Source: Verticillium longisporum (taxonomy: Eukaryota; Ascomycota; Sordariomycetes; Glomerellales; Plectosphaerellaceae). Taken from it: a DNA stretch of 64,000 bases. Below the pieces are notes generated by a model that worked only from the letters and a program-made list of their open reading frames with translations, was not told the DNA's origin and ran no database searches. Below, piece by piece: positions 23,754-36,558 of this stretch; the stretch's first letter is position 1; each line of letters opens with the position of its first letter. The stretch lies in assembly GCA_019188255.1 (NCBI GenBank), contig JAETXT010000010.1, positions 2,294,001 to 2,358,000 on the forward strand, in the 5' to 3' direction. The translations under genes and the position numbers were made by a program.

Positions 23754-24629
23754 ATGCGTAAACCCGGTGGCTACAAAGTCTTTCTAGCTGTGTCCATGTT
23801 CATTTGTGTGTTATGTTGCCTTACCTTAGCTGCCTTGGGCCTCTCCCAGGGTTATGCCAAGTCAGGCATCGCCACAATAAAGGTACTCATGACTGATCTA
23901 TGAGGATGGTACGAGATTTGGTGCTGATGTGCCTTGAAGCTTGACCTATCTCAACAGCTGCAAGAAATCTTGCCGAGACAGGCACCCAAAGTACCCAAGA
24001 TACCGAAAATACCCAAAGTAACCAACGTGCCCAAAGTACCAAAAGTGCCCAAACCACCAGGCAACATCGATGCCGTCACATCTAGAGTCGGAGACACAGT
24101 CAAGACAGCTATCCCTGACTCGGTCAGCCGAGTGCGCAGCGTGGCGGACGCAGTCGCAACTCAGGTGTCTAAGGCCATCCCGAGTATCCCGCAGGTGTTC
24201 TACGTCGGAACACGATACATGTGTGTCGACGATCTAGCAGACAAGTTCTGTCACCGCTTGCCATTTCAGATTTCGGATGTTATCGCGTCAGAAGCACTGA
24301 AGGTGTTGAATAAGGCGTTCGGTGATTCGAAGTTTTTGAACGATAGTCTTGCTTTCATGACCGCGCCTCACATCATGAACTGCTTCATCGCTGGAATCGT
24401 CTTAATCATCGGTGCTTTCACTTTCTTTATCTCTGTTCTCAAGGGTTGGTGTTCATGTATGATGAGCATGATCATGCCTTCCCGGCTTTTCCAAAGCGGG
24501 CTTCATCTTCTTCTCGGCTTGGTATGCTGTCTTCCCTTCATCCTGGCAGTCGCATTCCAGATGGCATTACGGTTTGCCCTGCCAGCATGGGTAGACTTAG
24601 AGCAGGGGGCATTTTTGGACTGTCAGTAG
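23754..24629 (+). CDS. Multi-pass membrane protein with PKVPK repeats
   Basis: Exon 1 (23754-23882) encodes MRKPGGYKVF and a hydrophobic segment (FLAVSMFICVLCCLTLAALGL). A 57-nt intron with a TGCTGAT branch site leads in frame to exon 2 (23940-24629). Exon 2 begins with a Pro-Lys-Val/Ile repeat (APKVPKIPKIPKVTNVPKVP), then a soluble segment with two Cys, then membrane segments around IAGIVLIIGAFTFFISVL and LLLGLVCCLPFILAVAF. The frame stops at 24629. The next frame continues with a further hydrophobic segment (LSVGCLCCGCALGLLGGAL) to 24691. A one-base change at G5/T5 (24605-24616) would add it, giving four membrane segments in a Sur7/PalI-like layout: one N-terminal segment, a large loop, then three more. 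Family assignment is not made. Confidence 0.65.
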
Positions 24630-24691
24630 GCTGTCTCTGTTGCGGGTGTGCCTTAGGGCTACTGGGTGGTGCTCTGCCATTCTTTACGTGA

Positions 24692-25381
24692 CGCACTACC
24701 ATTTGAGACTGGTTGGAACCATGCCCTTCGAACAAGTAAAATAAGCTGGGCAGGCATAATTTATCACAGCTTTTGATCCAAGCCACCTTGCGCAAGTGTG
24801 AGCTATGATCCAATATATTTCGTTCCGTTCAAGCTGCGCTTTCCTGGATAAGCATTACACCACACATATCTCATCTGCCCTTCTAATATAACCGCACTTT
24901 GCCGTTCGAAGAGCCGGTGAACACGTCACTGGTGACCCAACACCATATCCAGCAATGTCGGCTGTCTTTTCCCACGAAAAGAACCCGGACCACCCGACAT
25001 TTAAACCCTTTTTAGAGTAGCAGATCGATTTCTTCGTAGACAATTTGACCATATCGATACCTCGTCGAACTGTGTTCACGAGGCGATCTAAATGCACGCC
25101 CATGTCTGCAGCTGCCGTGAAGATCTAGGAGGGAAGGCCTCCCTTTCACCATGTATCATAGGCCGTCCAAATAGCTGTAGATGAAGCGTGCACCAAATTG
25201 GCAAAGTCAGGTGGGAACTCAACATACATAGCCAAAAGTTCCTAAGGCCTGGCCTGGGACTTAAAGAAAAAGACTGAATTCTGGGCCTCGACTGTCGTTC
25301 ATTCGATGGTCCACATTTGGGACCTCGGAGGACCTCCGGAGCAGACATAGGTCAGCACCTAGTCGAAGCACCACATCGCTG
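24692..25381. other. Intergenic stretch, no gene seen
   Basis: No ORF with supporting features. It probably includes the promoter of the gene starting at 25489. Confidence 0.5.
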
Positions 25382-25389
25382 TATAAATA
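25382..25389 (+). promoter_or_regulatory. TATA box candidate
   Basis: TATAAATA lies 100 bp before the ATG at 25489, in a position expected for a fungal core promoter. Confidence 0.4.
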
Positions 25390-25488
25390 CTAGGAGAAAA
25401 CAGACTCCTAAGCAGGCAGAGAGTTCATCACGTCGACAACCCAGGGAAGACTTGAAGTCAATTGTCCTCGAATCATCAACCTTTCGTC

Positions 25489-26382
25489 ATGGCCAGATCA
25501 TCCAGCTCGATCAATAAGTCGCAGAAGAATAGTTCGGCTGTTAAAGAACGAAAGAGCAAGTTGACTCAGGAACTTGAGAACGAAAAGCTTAAGCAAGGTA
25601 GAGCAAAGGATGAAGAAGAGAAAAATCAATACAAGGTGGAAATTGAACGGTTAGAGAACTTGCTTAAAGACTTGGCTAGCGTTCCTGAGTCGATGGATGT
25701 GGACAAAGAAGAAGATGATGATGACAAGGGCGGAGATGGGAATTCAGATGAAAACAAAGAAATCAAGAAGGAAGAGACGGAGAGCACTACACAGAACGGC
25801 CCCATTGACGAAAACGTCGAAAAGAACACTGGCGAAGGCGAAAGCGCGACGACCGAACAGGAAGAACAAAAGGACTCGGCTGCTGAAAGCCACGACAAGG
25901 GAATCGATCACAATGAACGCAACATGACTGAGGCCTCTCGAGGAGAAAGTGTGAGCAACAACACGAACAACGCCCGTGGCAACGACAGCAGCGCTGGGTC
26001 GCCGCTCTTCGTCCGACCCAAGAGTCCACCACAAGATGATAACAAGTTCGAGCTCGATGACGATGGTCAGAAGGCTCTCTTCGTCAGACACACCCTAAAG
26101 CATTCGGAACATTTTCAAACCGTTGGTTGGGGACGTGGAACGACGACTTTCTATATAAACCGCCACGGGAGAAAAAGTGCGTCGAAATACCGCTTGGAGT
26201 CGTTCGCCGAATCTGCCGAGTACGAAGAGAGAGAGAGAAACGACGAGGATCCGTACAAAGTGACCAACTCAGAAAACCGCTACGGCGACAAAAAGTTACC
26301 CAGTGGGAAGTGGAGATACACCAAGCGCCATATCATTGGCATCTGGGGAGGCCAACTTGCGGTGTGCCGATCCCCACTGTAG
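25489..26382 (+). CDS. Acidic coiled-coil protein of unknown function
   Basis: The ATG at 25489 (MARSSSSINKSQ) is preferred to the in-frame ATG at 25462; it gives 297 residues. Residues 15-65 are Lys/Glu-rich with heptad spacing (coiled coil). They are followed by an acidic stretch (KEEDDDDKGGDG), a long Glu/Thr/Asn-rich disordered part, and a C-terminal region with conserved-looking aromatic residues (HFQTVGWGRGTTTFYINRHG, then KWRYTKRHIIGIWG). The frame is open throughout and codon use is consistent, which supports a real gene. No family is recognised. Confidence 0.6.
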   Translation: MARSSSSINKSQKNSSAVKERKSKLTQELENEKLKQGRAKDEEEKNQYKVEIERLENLLKDLASVPESMDVDKEEDDDDKGGDGNSDENKEIKKEETESTTQNGPIDENVEKNTGEGESATTEQEEQKDSAAESHDKGIDHNERNMTEASRGESVSNNTNNARGNDSSAGSPLFVRPKSPPQDDNKFELDDDGQKALFVRHTLKHSEHFQTVGWGRGTTTFYINRHGRKSASKYRLESFAESAEYEERERNDEDPYKVTNSENRYGDKKLPSGKWRYTKRHIIGIWGGQLAVCRSPL

Positions 26383-26777
26383 AGAAGATGGGCTACTTAC
26401 CGGAAAGTCTCACCGGTCGTCCTCCGAGGCTGAAGGGGAAGGGTACAGGGAAGGGGGAAGGATGTGCATGCACCACCATAGTAGCACAATAAGCCTTAGC
26501 CTGCCATCCCAGCATGGAACAGCGAGGGAGCTGCATCTTCATGATCAGTTCACGTCAAATAGAATCTACCGTATTGGTCTGCCTCTTCTTGATTGCGACA
26601 GCTCACAGGCAGCCACAAGCAAGGATCGCAATTTCACTGCGACGTTGGCAATCGCGACGCCGGGCACTCAACAACGGTTTTTTGGGAATGTGGCAGGCAT
26701 GTGTTCATAAAGAGGCCGTCATTCCTACCTGGCCAGCACGCATCATCAAGCGGGGACAAGCAACTCCATTAACCAAC

Positions 26778-27080
26778 ATGACAAGCGTCCCGCCGACTAG
26801 ACATCAACGAAGCTCGGGGTCCACTTTGGCTGACAACCAGGCGTTGCCCCATACTGCATCCTCAGTGGAAGACTGGATAAATGGCGTTTCTGACATCGAA
26901 GACCGCGGCCTTCTGAGTCGGCTCACAAGCTGCGAAACTCCGTTGAAAGATGATGATCAGCTGACAATCTTCGACGATATTGAAGAGGCGAGTACCAGCG
27001 ATAATTATGCATCAGGATCAGATTCTCATGATGATTTGCAGAGCATTGAGCCTGACGGAAGCCCCCCGGGTGATTGGTAA
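26778..27080 (+). CDS. Possible first exon of an acidic protein, 3' part missing
   Basis: From an in-frame ATG (MTSVPPTRHQRSS) the frame gives a Ser/Asp-rich segment with VEDWINGVSDIEDRGLL and LTIFDDIEEAST. It ends at GDW next to GTAAGA, a good splice donor, with an acceptor at CTATACATAG about 50 bp on (near 27128). The following exon soon stops. This N-terminal style is common in fungal kinase-like and STAND-associated proteins, so it may be the 5' remnant of such a gene. Function not assigned. Confidence 0.3.
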   Translation: MTSVPPTRHQRSSGSTLADNQALPHTASSVEDWINGVSDIEDRGLLSRLTSCETPLKDDDQLTIFDDIEEASTSDNYASGSDSHDDLQSIEPDGSPPGDW

Positions 27081-27129
27081 GAAAGCCAGTCCTCGCTCCC
27101 AGCAAGGCTAATTCTCTCCTATACATAGC

Positions 27130-30100
27130 CCGCTCATCATTGCCCAGTCGGTGGACATTTGGCACCAAGGCAAAGATTCTTAGCTATTGATTGGATGGCA
27201 AAGCCAGATTTATCTGTGGGTTCATTTCAAGGTCATAGATGCGCAATGGAACCCCTTGAAGACAATGTTCTCTCTTCTTCTCTTTCCAGTGCCTCATCGA
27301 ATGCCGGTCAGCATACGTGGGTCTCTCTGTGAGTAGACCACTGTGGAGAAATGTCAACGACAGGGGCAAAAACGCCCTGGAGTTTGCAAAGGGCTATCTC
27401 AAATTCACACAAGGTTGAAGTACCACCAGGGTCAGAGCACAGCCAACCTTACGGCAGCTAGTACCTTGCTGCTTTGTTGCACCAATCCCCCACTGTGGAG
27501 AGTCAGGAACGTCTGCGCGGGATCCCGCCCCGGACCTGGAACTGCACATGGTCGATCACACGCTGACACCCTTGTGCTTGTTAGGTATGGAGGCGATGTC
27601 GTACCAAGAACTTATCGGCGCCGATGGAGCGACCATCTTGCAAGAGGCAGTGCAGATCCGCAATTAGATGCTCGCACTCGACCAATCTAACAAAGCGCAT
27701 TGGCCCCTGGCTAATTATCCCTGAGCTCAGGACTCGGAAAGTCGTGGGTTGACTGGACGCGTACCGTGAATAAAAAGCCATACTAGACGCCTGTTTTCCT
27801 CTTTCGACAAACCTATCTCTTCTGCCACCTTGCGTAGACTTACTGCTCCGATGGGGGTCATTATATTGTATAGGATCACCGAGGTATGTCAGTGGTACGC
27901 TCAGACGGGTCATTGCTGACACTTATTCTGTCTAGGTGGAGGGTGAATTGACCGAAGTATGTATTGAATTCATCTCCATGCCGCTCGTTCCTTGCCATTT
28001 GGATGATGAGACCTCCGCCACCGGCTCTCCCACGCAGTACTTTTCCACTGGGTATTGGCTTCGTCGTATGAGAAATTTGATGAGACGTCTATGGCATCAT
28101 ACAGCAGACAGATAGGTTGGTCTCTTACACTCTTTGGCTGGCGGGGAGATCTGGACTGAAGTTAGCCATCATTGGTATAGCAAGACATCCAACAAGGCTC
28201 CGGCACTGGCCGACTCTATCACCATCACGCCATAGTCGCCCGGCCCAGAACTCTTGAGTGATTGAAGTAAAGCCAACTCCTGCCCCTTGTAATGAAAGGT
28301 ACTGACAGTGACGCAGGAACAATGGCGGGGCAAGCGACGAGACCGTTGTACAGTCATCGACTTCCTCGTGTAGCTACTCGTGATCGACAATTCCCTCTCC
28401 GTTCCACGATGGCCCTCGTTTTGGCCCACCACCACCAGCACATAATTCCCTCCAGCTGCACCTGCGTTCACGCGTCGAGTGCCCCCACAGTGCCACAACA
28501 GCGGCCGCTATGACTGCCCCGTAGGTCATTGCCTGCTTCTCTCCCTCCCAGAATCTAGCGTCGGCCGATAGGTGGCCCGCCATCACACGCATCGGTGGTG
28601 TGTTTGTGTCATGCTACGTGATCGTGTGCAGCGCGCTCCGACACAGTGGGCAAGGCCCGTAGGCACGGCGGGTCGCACTTGTGGGGCTGGAGAGCGTCGC
28701 GACTGGCAACGCGTCCTAACAGGCGCGTCTCACTACGGGCTGCGAATCGGGTGGAAGTCGGCTCTCCGATGCGGCTCCGCAGTGGCTCGGCCCTGTTTCA
28801 ACGACGACGCTTGCCGATGCACTCGCAAGCGTCGGGGTGCCGAGTGCTGCCCGCTGCACTATCTCCGAGAGAGAAACAGCAGAGCGTGTGTTTGGCATGA
28901 GATAGGACAGTTACATCTCAGGTGGTGCTGGGTCATGGCGGAATGCATGCGAGGCGAAAAAGCACTCGGCCGGTGCTGTGGAAGCTGTCGGCGTTATCTC
29001 CTTGGTACCGCCATGTCGCACAATGGGCTGTAGGTGGGCCACGGAGCACTTGACATCCGTCTCTGTGCCGCATCACTGGAGGCAAGGACATGGCGAGGAA
29101 ACGTCCCCCACCAACTGCTGTACAATTCAAACCTGAGAAAATGACGAAAGGACACGTCAGTCATATCGACCCCCTCTTCGAAGCTTGCGACAATGATGAT
29201 GCCCGTTCATTCCCTTGCGACTGCTCGATTGGACGTCTATCTCGCAGGGTGATAGTGTTGAGAATCGTCTCCCCGTTGTCTGCAAAATACAGATGAGCAG
29301 TCGCTTGTTGACCAACACCCAGCCAAAGGCGGCTTCAGAAGACCCTCGAAGATCGCGTTAGTCATTGGCACCTGTGATGGGCTCGAAGAAGAAATCACTG
29401 GTTCGAAGTAGAAGGCTTGTGTTGAGCCCTCGCCAGAAGGTGATCGTTCCAAAATCGGGCCAGGCCGTCAGGTAGCGGCTGTTGCTGGAGGGAAGAACAT
29501 TGGATCGAATTCTGTGTATCCGTTGCGGGGTACTCGCGGGGGAGAAGACCACCAAGGGCAATGCGGATCTTCATCATGAGGAGAGAGTTTCACCTATGAA
29601 GTTGAGGTGTATTTTCGAGAAATCAAGAAGATGCAGACATAAGACTATGCTGGTGTATGTCGTAAGTTCGCCGAGTGAACATCGCACATGCCGGGAAGTG
29701 GAAGGACCCCCTAACTTGGAATAAACCACGCCTGCCAGTTTTCTCTTTCACCGAAAGCAACAGCCGCCAGCCCTGTCGCCAAGAGCAAGCGTGTCTATGA
29801 GTGGGAAATCTGTCGCGACGCAGTAAAATGTCAAACGTGGATCTCGAATGCTGCACTCGGTCACAGGACTCCGACGCCCACTTGAGTGCAACTTGCGGAT
29901 GATGCCTTGCAGGGACGTGGTAATGTCCAACATGTCAGGTGAGCCTCACAGTCGGCAGCATCTCATGGCAGATGTCAATGAAGCCCACGGTCTCCCCTTC
30001 CCAGTCACATGGAATGGGGATAAAATGGAGAGGCGCAGACCTGCCTCTGAAGGACAACCACGCTACCAATGCCTGCCTAATGCCTTACGGAACAACTGCT

Positions 30101-31054
30101 CGAGAGCCTTGCACTTGCCTGACGGCCAGATGAACGCGTTGGTGGACTGGGCTACCTCGCACCCCATCGCCTTGGTCAACACGTCTGTCGGTGAGTCATG
30201 CAGAAGCGCTGTGGCGGCTTTGCCCCTGGAGCAAGAAAACGGCCCGCCCATATGCGACCATATCACCTCCGACTATGTTCCAACACATAATGAGGCTGTC
30301 CAACCGGCCGACAGACTGACGCTCGCGACTGTTCCCTGCGAAGCAATTGCCTCGCCGTAGCGACTATCCTCCTCAACTGCCCAGCAAGCGCCGTGTTTCT
30401 GTTGGCTGCTGCATGACTTGCAGAGCAGGATGCCGCTGTTGCTTTGGCGTGAACGACCCCTAGACATCAGGGGTGCATCGCGCTTCGCGTCACACTGCGT
30501 GACGCCGTCCTCTCGGCGTCGCAAAAGGTCGGTGAGGCCCGAATGAGCTGGAGGAACTGAGAGTGTGTCATTACGAATACTGGACATGATCATCAGGTAA
30601 CTTCCAACATCTCTCCGCCCTGGAATGGCCTGATGTCTCGGGACGGGTGCAATATGCAGCCAGGGTCCGGTCGCACTGAGCATCAGTGTGCAAACGATGT
30701 GATGCAGCCCCCTCACCGGGAACGCAACCACCCTAAGTAAAGCGTACCACGCAGGGCGTCAGTCGGCTACTGACGTGTTTGATTGAATTCAAGCCGGCCC
30801 CCATGATAGGGATGCTGTACGCGTGCATGGTCAAGCTTTGTCACAGGAGTCGAGAAGATCGCAGCCACAACTAGCCTGGACACTCCAACGCCGTGCGTTG
30901 GCACACAGGCCGCTTCGACGCGACCACCCTCCAAAGTGGCCCAGCTCGCCGATAGTCACTGGTGGTGTTCTGCCCGATACGACAAGGGGGCAAATGGCTA
31001 GATGAGGCCAGCAGTGGTGTTTTGACTGCCCCCAATGGTGATCCTTACTTCATG
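27130..31054. other. Long stretch without a supported gene
   Basis: ORFs are short or lack any domain, on both strands. The 28.3-29.1 kb part is GC-rich. No repeats shared with the rest of the window were seen. It is the largest gene-free block and contains the apparent centre of the nested inverted paralogues. Confidence 0.5.
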
Positions 31055-31062
31055 TATATAAA
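31055..31062 (+). promoter_or_regulatory. TATA box of the BCS1-like gene
   Basis: TATATAAA lies 73 bp before the ATG at 31135, preceded by a GC-rich stretch. Confidence 0.5.
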
Positions 31063-32047
31063 CACAGTAAGACCGTACCTTCCAGCAGTCAACAGCACAA
31101 CTCTCAAAAAGACCATTGCACTTCAATACTCAACATGTTCAACCTTACAGTTCTCTCAGCGTGGATCGGGAACGCGACTGCGGTTGCTCTTCAACCTCCA
31201 ACAAACATCACATTTTACGAGTCTCTGCCTGATGTCAACCGATACATTTTGAGCATTGCCAACGCTATCTCGCTCGGGCTTTGGGCCTCATACATGACCG
31301 CGTCGAGCGCCCTCCGATCGTCCGCTGGATCCGATTTTTACTTCCTCCTACCTGACCACTTGAAGCGTTCCCTACTTCCGTTTCTCCTACTCGGCTTTCC
31401 CCCTCGTCTCATGGCGCTTGTTCTCTTTGCTCCGTCCATCTGGCGATGGTGGGATGACCTCATGCTTAGCCTCTTGAGAACCATGGCATATCGCGTCATC
31501 ATCCCCCAACGACACCCAGACGAGCAGCGCCGTGGTTGCTTGGTCTATCAAATGCCACTTGCGTAAAAACAGGGCTTTACTGGTATCCAACCTAAGCAAT
31601 CCAACGAAACAACTTGGATGCATTGGGCATGACTTCATCCCACTGCATGGTCGGAGGACACGGTTCATACATGAGGGAGTTTTGGGTTATATTGTAAACG
31701 ACGGCGAAATCATCGCACTCACGTTTGATCCGGAGTATCTTCCTCGACTCCTTCGCTTCGTGGCCCAGAATTGGAGCGAACCAGGCCATCTGAGAGTTGT
31801 GTCGCCCGGTCCAACACCAAACAACGCAGGTATAGTTTGGCATGAAAGAAAGCCACGACCGGTCCAAAGCCTCGATTCGTTATTCATCGACGACAAAGAC
31901 GAGTTGGTGGCCGACTGTCTCCGCTTTTTCGAACCTTCCTCCCAGGCACGTCGTATCGGCCGCGGCAAGCTACCTTATATGGGCATGCTACTTTACGGGC
32001 GCCCGGGAACGGGAAAGTCGACTTTTGCTCTTGCTGTAGCTCAGCAC

Positions 32048-33811
32048 ATTGCAAGAGTGGCGACCAAGGGATTGGAGGCTGCTATGGAGCTGAAACGACT
32101 GAGAGGATTGACCCCGGCGACAGCACGGCAGCTATTCACGGCCACCGTGGCTCCGGTGGTGGATTATGCCTCTAACGTCTGGAGGCACCGATGCAAAGAT
32201 CGGACGGCGGCAGCAATCAATCGCGTCCAAAAGGTCGGAGCGCAGGCAATCATTGGAGCGTTCATCACGATAGCCACGAGCGTAGCAGAAGCGGAGGCTC
32301 ACATCGCCAGTGCACCAGAGCGATTCACGAGAAGGGCTATCAAGCTTTGGACGGATCTCCACGCACTGCCCGAGACCAACCCGCGTCGAAAACTGACTGC
32401 TCGCATGCGGAAGTTCAGGCGTTTCCACCGCTCACCATTTTTCCAACTGGCAACTGCGCTCAACGAGATTCCAATGGAGAACCTGGAAACCATCAACCCA
32501 TTCACACTTCCGCCGTGGATGGAAAGAATGCAGACCATTGCCGAATGGAATGACGACTCAACATCGACGCGTGTCGACCAGGACGCGATGGTGCGCATCG
32601 CCGTCAGCAGCTCGGCACGAAACGAGCTGGTCGGGGTCGGCGGAGTCATCGAGGGACCAGGAACGGTGCCCGAGACCTTTTCTTTCACCCACGGCATGAG
32701 GACCGATCAGAACCCGTTTTCCGGAGAACTCGTGGCGGCGGCGTACGCGCTGCGGTTTCTGCCACAGCTAAGGGGCCAGAGGGTAACGTTACTGACAAGT
32801 AACAAAGCCGCGGTGCTGACACTTCGAAACCCCGTCAACAATCTGGACAAGAGTACGTTCGCTGCATCTACGAAGCGGTCACTCGACTTCGAGAGACCGG
32901 AAACACCATCGCAGCCGTTTGGCTGCCTAGTCATCTCGAGGACGACCTCCTGAAGAGAGCGAAAGGAGAAGCACGCAAGGCCAGCCGAGAGGGCGCCTCA
33001 CCAGAAAAGCAGTTCCCGAAGATGCGGTCCACCACCCTCAATGCTGCAAGACGCAAACTACGTGTAGAGAGACGACTACCGGACAAGGTTGGAAAACTCT
33101 CGAAGGAAATAGATATAGCTCTTCCTGGCAAGCACACTCGAGAACTATACAACAACCTTTCCTGGATAGAAGCGAGCATGCTGGCCCAGCTCAGGACAGG
33201 CATGGCGAGGCTCAACGCGTCACTTTTCCGAATCAAGGCAGTAGCGTCAGCCCAATGCGCATGCGGACACGCGAGAGAGACGGTAGAGCACTTCCTCCTT
33301 CGATGCACACGGTGGGCAACACAACGCGCCGAGACACTCATGTGCCCTGGCGCACAAAGAGACAACGTTTCTTTCCACCTGGGAGGAAAGACAACATCAG
33401 ATGGTGATGACTGGAAGCCAAACATGAAAGCAGTCCGAGCTACGATACGCTTTGCGAAGGCCACGGGCCGGCTAGAGAATGTGTGATCCTTGATGAGACC
33501 TATCACGGCAAACCCCCCTTCCCTACTAATCGAACCTAACACCCACACCTCGTGTCAATAACAGCAGGCGCCGCTTCAGTCGCCGTAGATAGGACTCTGA
33601 ACACTTGAAGAATAGCCTTCAAGCAGCTTGCCAATACAATCTAAACCCCATGAGAAACCGGCGGAAAGACAGAAGACGAGAAAGCAAGAGCGGAAAGACG
33701 ACCCCTTATGGGCTTGGGAGTTTCGGACAGACTACAGGAAGCGACCATGTACAATAGCGAATAGTGCCTTATTGGCTCTAGGCCACCAGGCGTAATAAAC
33801 TTGTGTGTGTG
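32048..33811 (+). mobile_element. 5'-truncated LINE inserted in the BCS1-like gene
   Basis: A 13-bp duplication TGTAGCTCAGCAC flanks the insert (32035-32047 and 33812-33824). The insert starts inside ORF2 just before [17 protein letters not shown], so only about the last third of ORF2 plus the 3' UTR is present, as expected from incomplete target-primed reverse transcription. It ends in a short (TG)n tail. ORF2 remains open to about 32953, then shifts frame and continues to 33486. The sequence is very close to the full-length copy at 42.5-48 kb, so the insertion looks recent. Confidence 0.96.
33604..33623 (+). other. 3' UTR hairpin of the LINE
   Basis: Same CTTGAAG/CTTCAAG stem-loop as at 23289. 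Confidence 0.7.
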
Positions 33812-34442
33812 TGTAGCTCAGCACTTAGGTGTGCCCATCTATCGCCCCGGAAGCCTCTCTACATACGACGACCAGACCTTTCGCAGCCTCATGAGTGCTA
33901 TTCAACAAAAATGTGTCATTCTCCTGGAAGACATCGATACGGCTGATGTCACTCGCTCACGGAACGAGGTGAATACATCAGGTGCCAAAGTCGATAAAGC
34001 TTGCCTGGGTACCATACTTGAAGAGTTGGATTCACTCAACGTGGAAGGAGGAGCCATGGTTATGATGTCAACAAACCACATGGAAAAACTCGACCCTGCA
34101 TTGATACGCGCTGGGAGAGTCCATCGTCGTGTCGAATTCCAGTTGGCATCCAGGGAGACAGCTGCAGCCTTGTTCCGGAACGAGTTCAAGGATGAAATGG
34201 CAGAGCACGATCTTGATCAGGCCGCGAAAAAGTTCGCTGCACAGATACCTGATCGGAGATTCTCTCCTGCACAGATCGATGAATTCCTTCACGGCAAGGA
34301 GAAAGACCTCGAGGGGCTCTCGAAGGCGTGTCTGGTTGGGTCAAGTCCACTGAGGCGGCTGATCTGCAGGACAGCGTGGTGGGATCGCCGTCAGAGAGCG
34401 ATGGGCCGTAGGGGGTTCATTCTGCTATGTTCATGTTATTGA

Positions 34443-36558
34443 AGCGGTCATCTCTTCGGTTTGAGGTTGTACGTTCCAGGCTCACGACGAAGGTTAGATA
34501 CCTGGTTAGAGGTGACCTAAAAGGCGGGCCAGAGTGGCTGTTGGTTTTCTTTGTCATTCTTTGACTTGTTATGCGTGATCCATAGAATGTCAGTAGGGTT
34601 TCTGTTCTTATCCTTTGTCAAAGAATGCATGACACCAATAGTCATGCGAAAAATTTGTTATATTCATTTGAAACCTCCAGTCAGCAAGCAGCGCCAAAAA
34701 CATTGCACGCTTAACCAGCTTCGTACCAAAGCCATCTCCAGCGATACCTCGTGGCAAGTGTAGCAAGAAGTTCCCCCTCTGCGCAACAGCAGAGAACCCG
34801 CCCCAGGTAGCGTGTTTATATGCGCCGAACGCTCTGAATCACCATTGGACTCGTCGGTATGAATTACTAGGTGATCGTGAGTTTCGAGAATCCCTTGACT
34901 CGACTCGTAGTTCAACGTAACAGGCGCTGAGGCTCTGAGGGTGGATTTGGTGCTGAGATGATACCAGAAATGTCAATAAGCCTGAACGTACTTTGCCGCG
35001 CATTTGGAACATGTTTGAATATGTTCCCCGCGAAGTCGTACGCCACTATGTCCATAATCCGTTCTCTTCACTTGACAGATCACGAATAATAACACATCGG
35101 CGACGTCTACGAACAACACATAGCATTGTAGGTATCGGCAATGTCTCCAGACGTCGTAGGTCCAGTTGTCAGTTGTTGGTCAGTTTAGATGGTCGCGTGG
35201 TGCTCGGATCGAGAAAGCCCAATGAGCGAGGACAGAACTTAGTCGCATAAGAACCACTGTTTTACACTAGGGCCAGAGGCATACGTTTAAACGGTGGATG
35301 GCTTGGTGACCTTGTTAATCAATAAGCTCAGGTACAAAGCGGCTCCCATGGATATGTCATGTTCGACTAAATGGACTACTTAAAGCAAGTTTGTGAATTC
35401 ACGCTCTTGATTCAACGAGCATGATCCCAAGGCCGTTGCGCAGTCATCCAGCACGCTTCGATGCCCAGCGGCTGAACATACCTGTCTACTACTTTCATAT
35501 TCAACCTTCGACCTTCTTTGTAATAATCCAGAAGAAGGAACACCTATTTCGATCCTCTATGAAGTGTGTAGCGTGGACTCTCCCCGGCATGGTTATCGAT
35601 GGGAGCAGATTCAACCGGCGGTCTGATATAACCATAGGCCACAGCCTTTTCGTCCTTCCTGATTGAGAGGTATCTTTTTCTCACCAAAAGGTCGTCGAAG
35701 GTCAGATTTGTAGCGGATAGAACAGCATCACCCGTCAAGTTTGCCTCGAGGTGTGTATGCGTGGTATTAGATACTAAAACCGTGTAAACGCGCGAACGGG
35801 TGGTAGAAGTAGTTTACAGCCGAGCGACCTTCGCCCCTGAAATCTTTACCTCTACTGAAAGGTTCTCGAAACCCTGTATCGCGGACGTGGTGAGGCTCAG
35901 GTATTTGGAGAGCTGTGGGTTGCGTGAACTGGGTTTGACCAGAGCGAGCACCCATAGCTAACAAAGTCAGAGTGACAAAGTCAGAATGGAACGACTTTGA
36001 TCACCTACGTGGTTGACAAGGCTGGAATTGATATAGGGAAAGTCGTAAGCGGCTTCCTGCTTTATTACATTGACGTCAACTTCGTTTACGCCCCGTTTCG
36101 AGGCCTCGAGGCCGGCCGGCTGGTGGGGCGGCCACAAGCAATTCAAACACTCGAAACGACTACTCCATGGACTTTCTTCCGCACTTTAGTCCAAATCTAG
36201 GACCTTGATTTCCGTTGAGAATGACCAAACTTTATTGACGACACTACATGCAGTATGGGCCCAAGGAGCGTTGAGTGAATACTGCTGTGACGACACAACA
36301 ACTATCACTGGCCCATTTGCGTGTTCCTCGACGAATAAACTGACTTTTGATCGCAGGAGCCGCCTGCAGAAACTTTCTCAATCTCTCCATTCTCGAGGTG
36401 ATGTTCTTCGAGTGTTCCACGTTGTTCATGGCCGAGAGGATCGTAGTCGGTTCATCATACCCATGTTTCCCCCTCCCTTCTCTCTCTGAAATCGCTTCCT
36501 AGCCACTGACTGTCCCTCAGTACGGCCCACCCAACTTGCCTCTCCATTCTCCATCTGC
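34443..36558. other. Stretch without a supported gene
   Basis: Short ORFs only. Two minus-strand frames (35544-35738 and 35767-35964) could be exons, but no start, domain or family is evident. Confidence 0.45.

Larger units (their letters stand above)
31135..34442 (+). pseudogene. BCS1-like AAA ATPase, split by a LINE
   Basis: The N-terminal part (from MFNLTVLSAWIG) has hydrophobic segments and a BCS1_N-like region. The frame changes at a C run (31503-31507); one C fewer would join VIIP to NDTQTSSAVVAWSI. The AAA module follows: Walker A LLYGRPGTGKSTFALAVAQH, then LINE sequence from 32048 to 33811. The ATPase then resumes with LGVPIYRPGSLS, Walker B VILLEDID, sensor MSTNH and the arginine region LIRAGRVHRRVEF, ending at 34442. 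The coding sequence is continuous once the LINE and one copy of the 13-bp duplication are left out. Known: Bcs1 is a mitochondrial AAA translocase, but filamentous fungi have many BCS1-like paralogues of unclear role. As found here, the gene is inactive. Confidence 0.88.

Noticed and set aside
28572..29033. 153-codon ORF in a GC-rich stretch
   Set aside because: GC-rich sequence has few stops; the translation is Arg/Cys-rich without any pattern.
33795..33811. TG microsatellite as an independent locus
   Set aside because: It is the 3' tail of the LINE, seen in the same place in two other copies and bounded by the target duplication.
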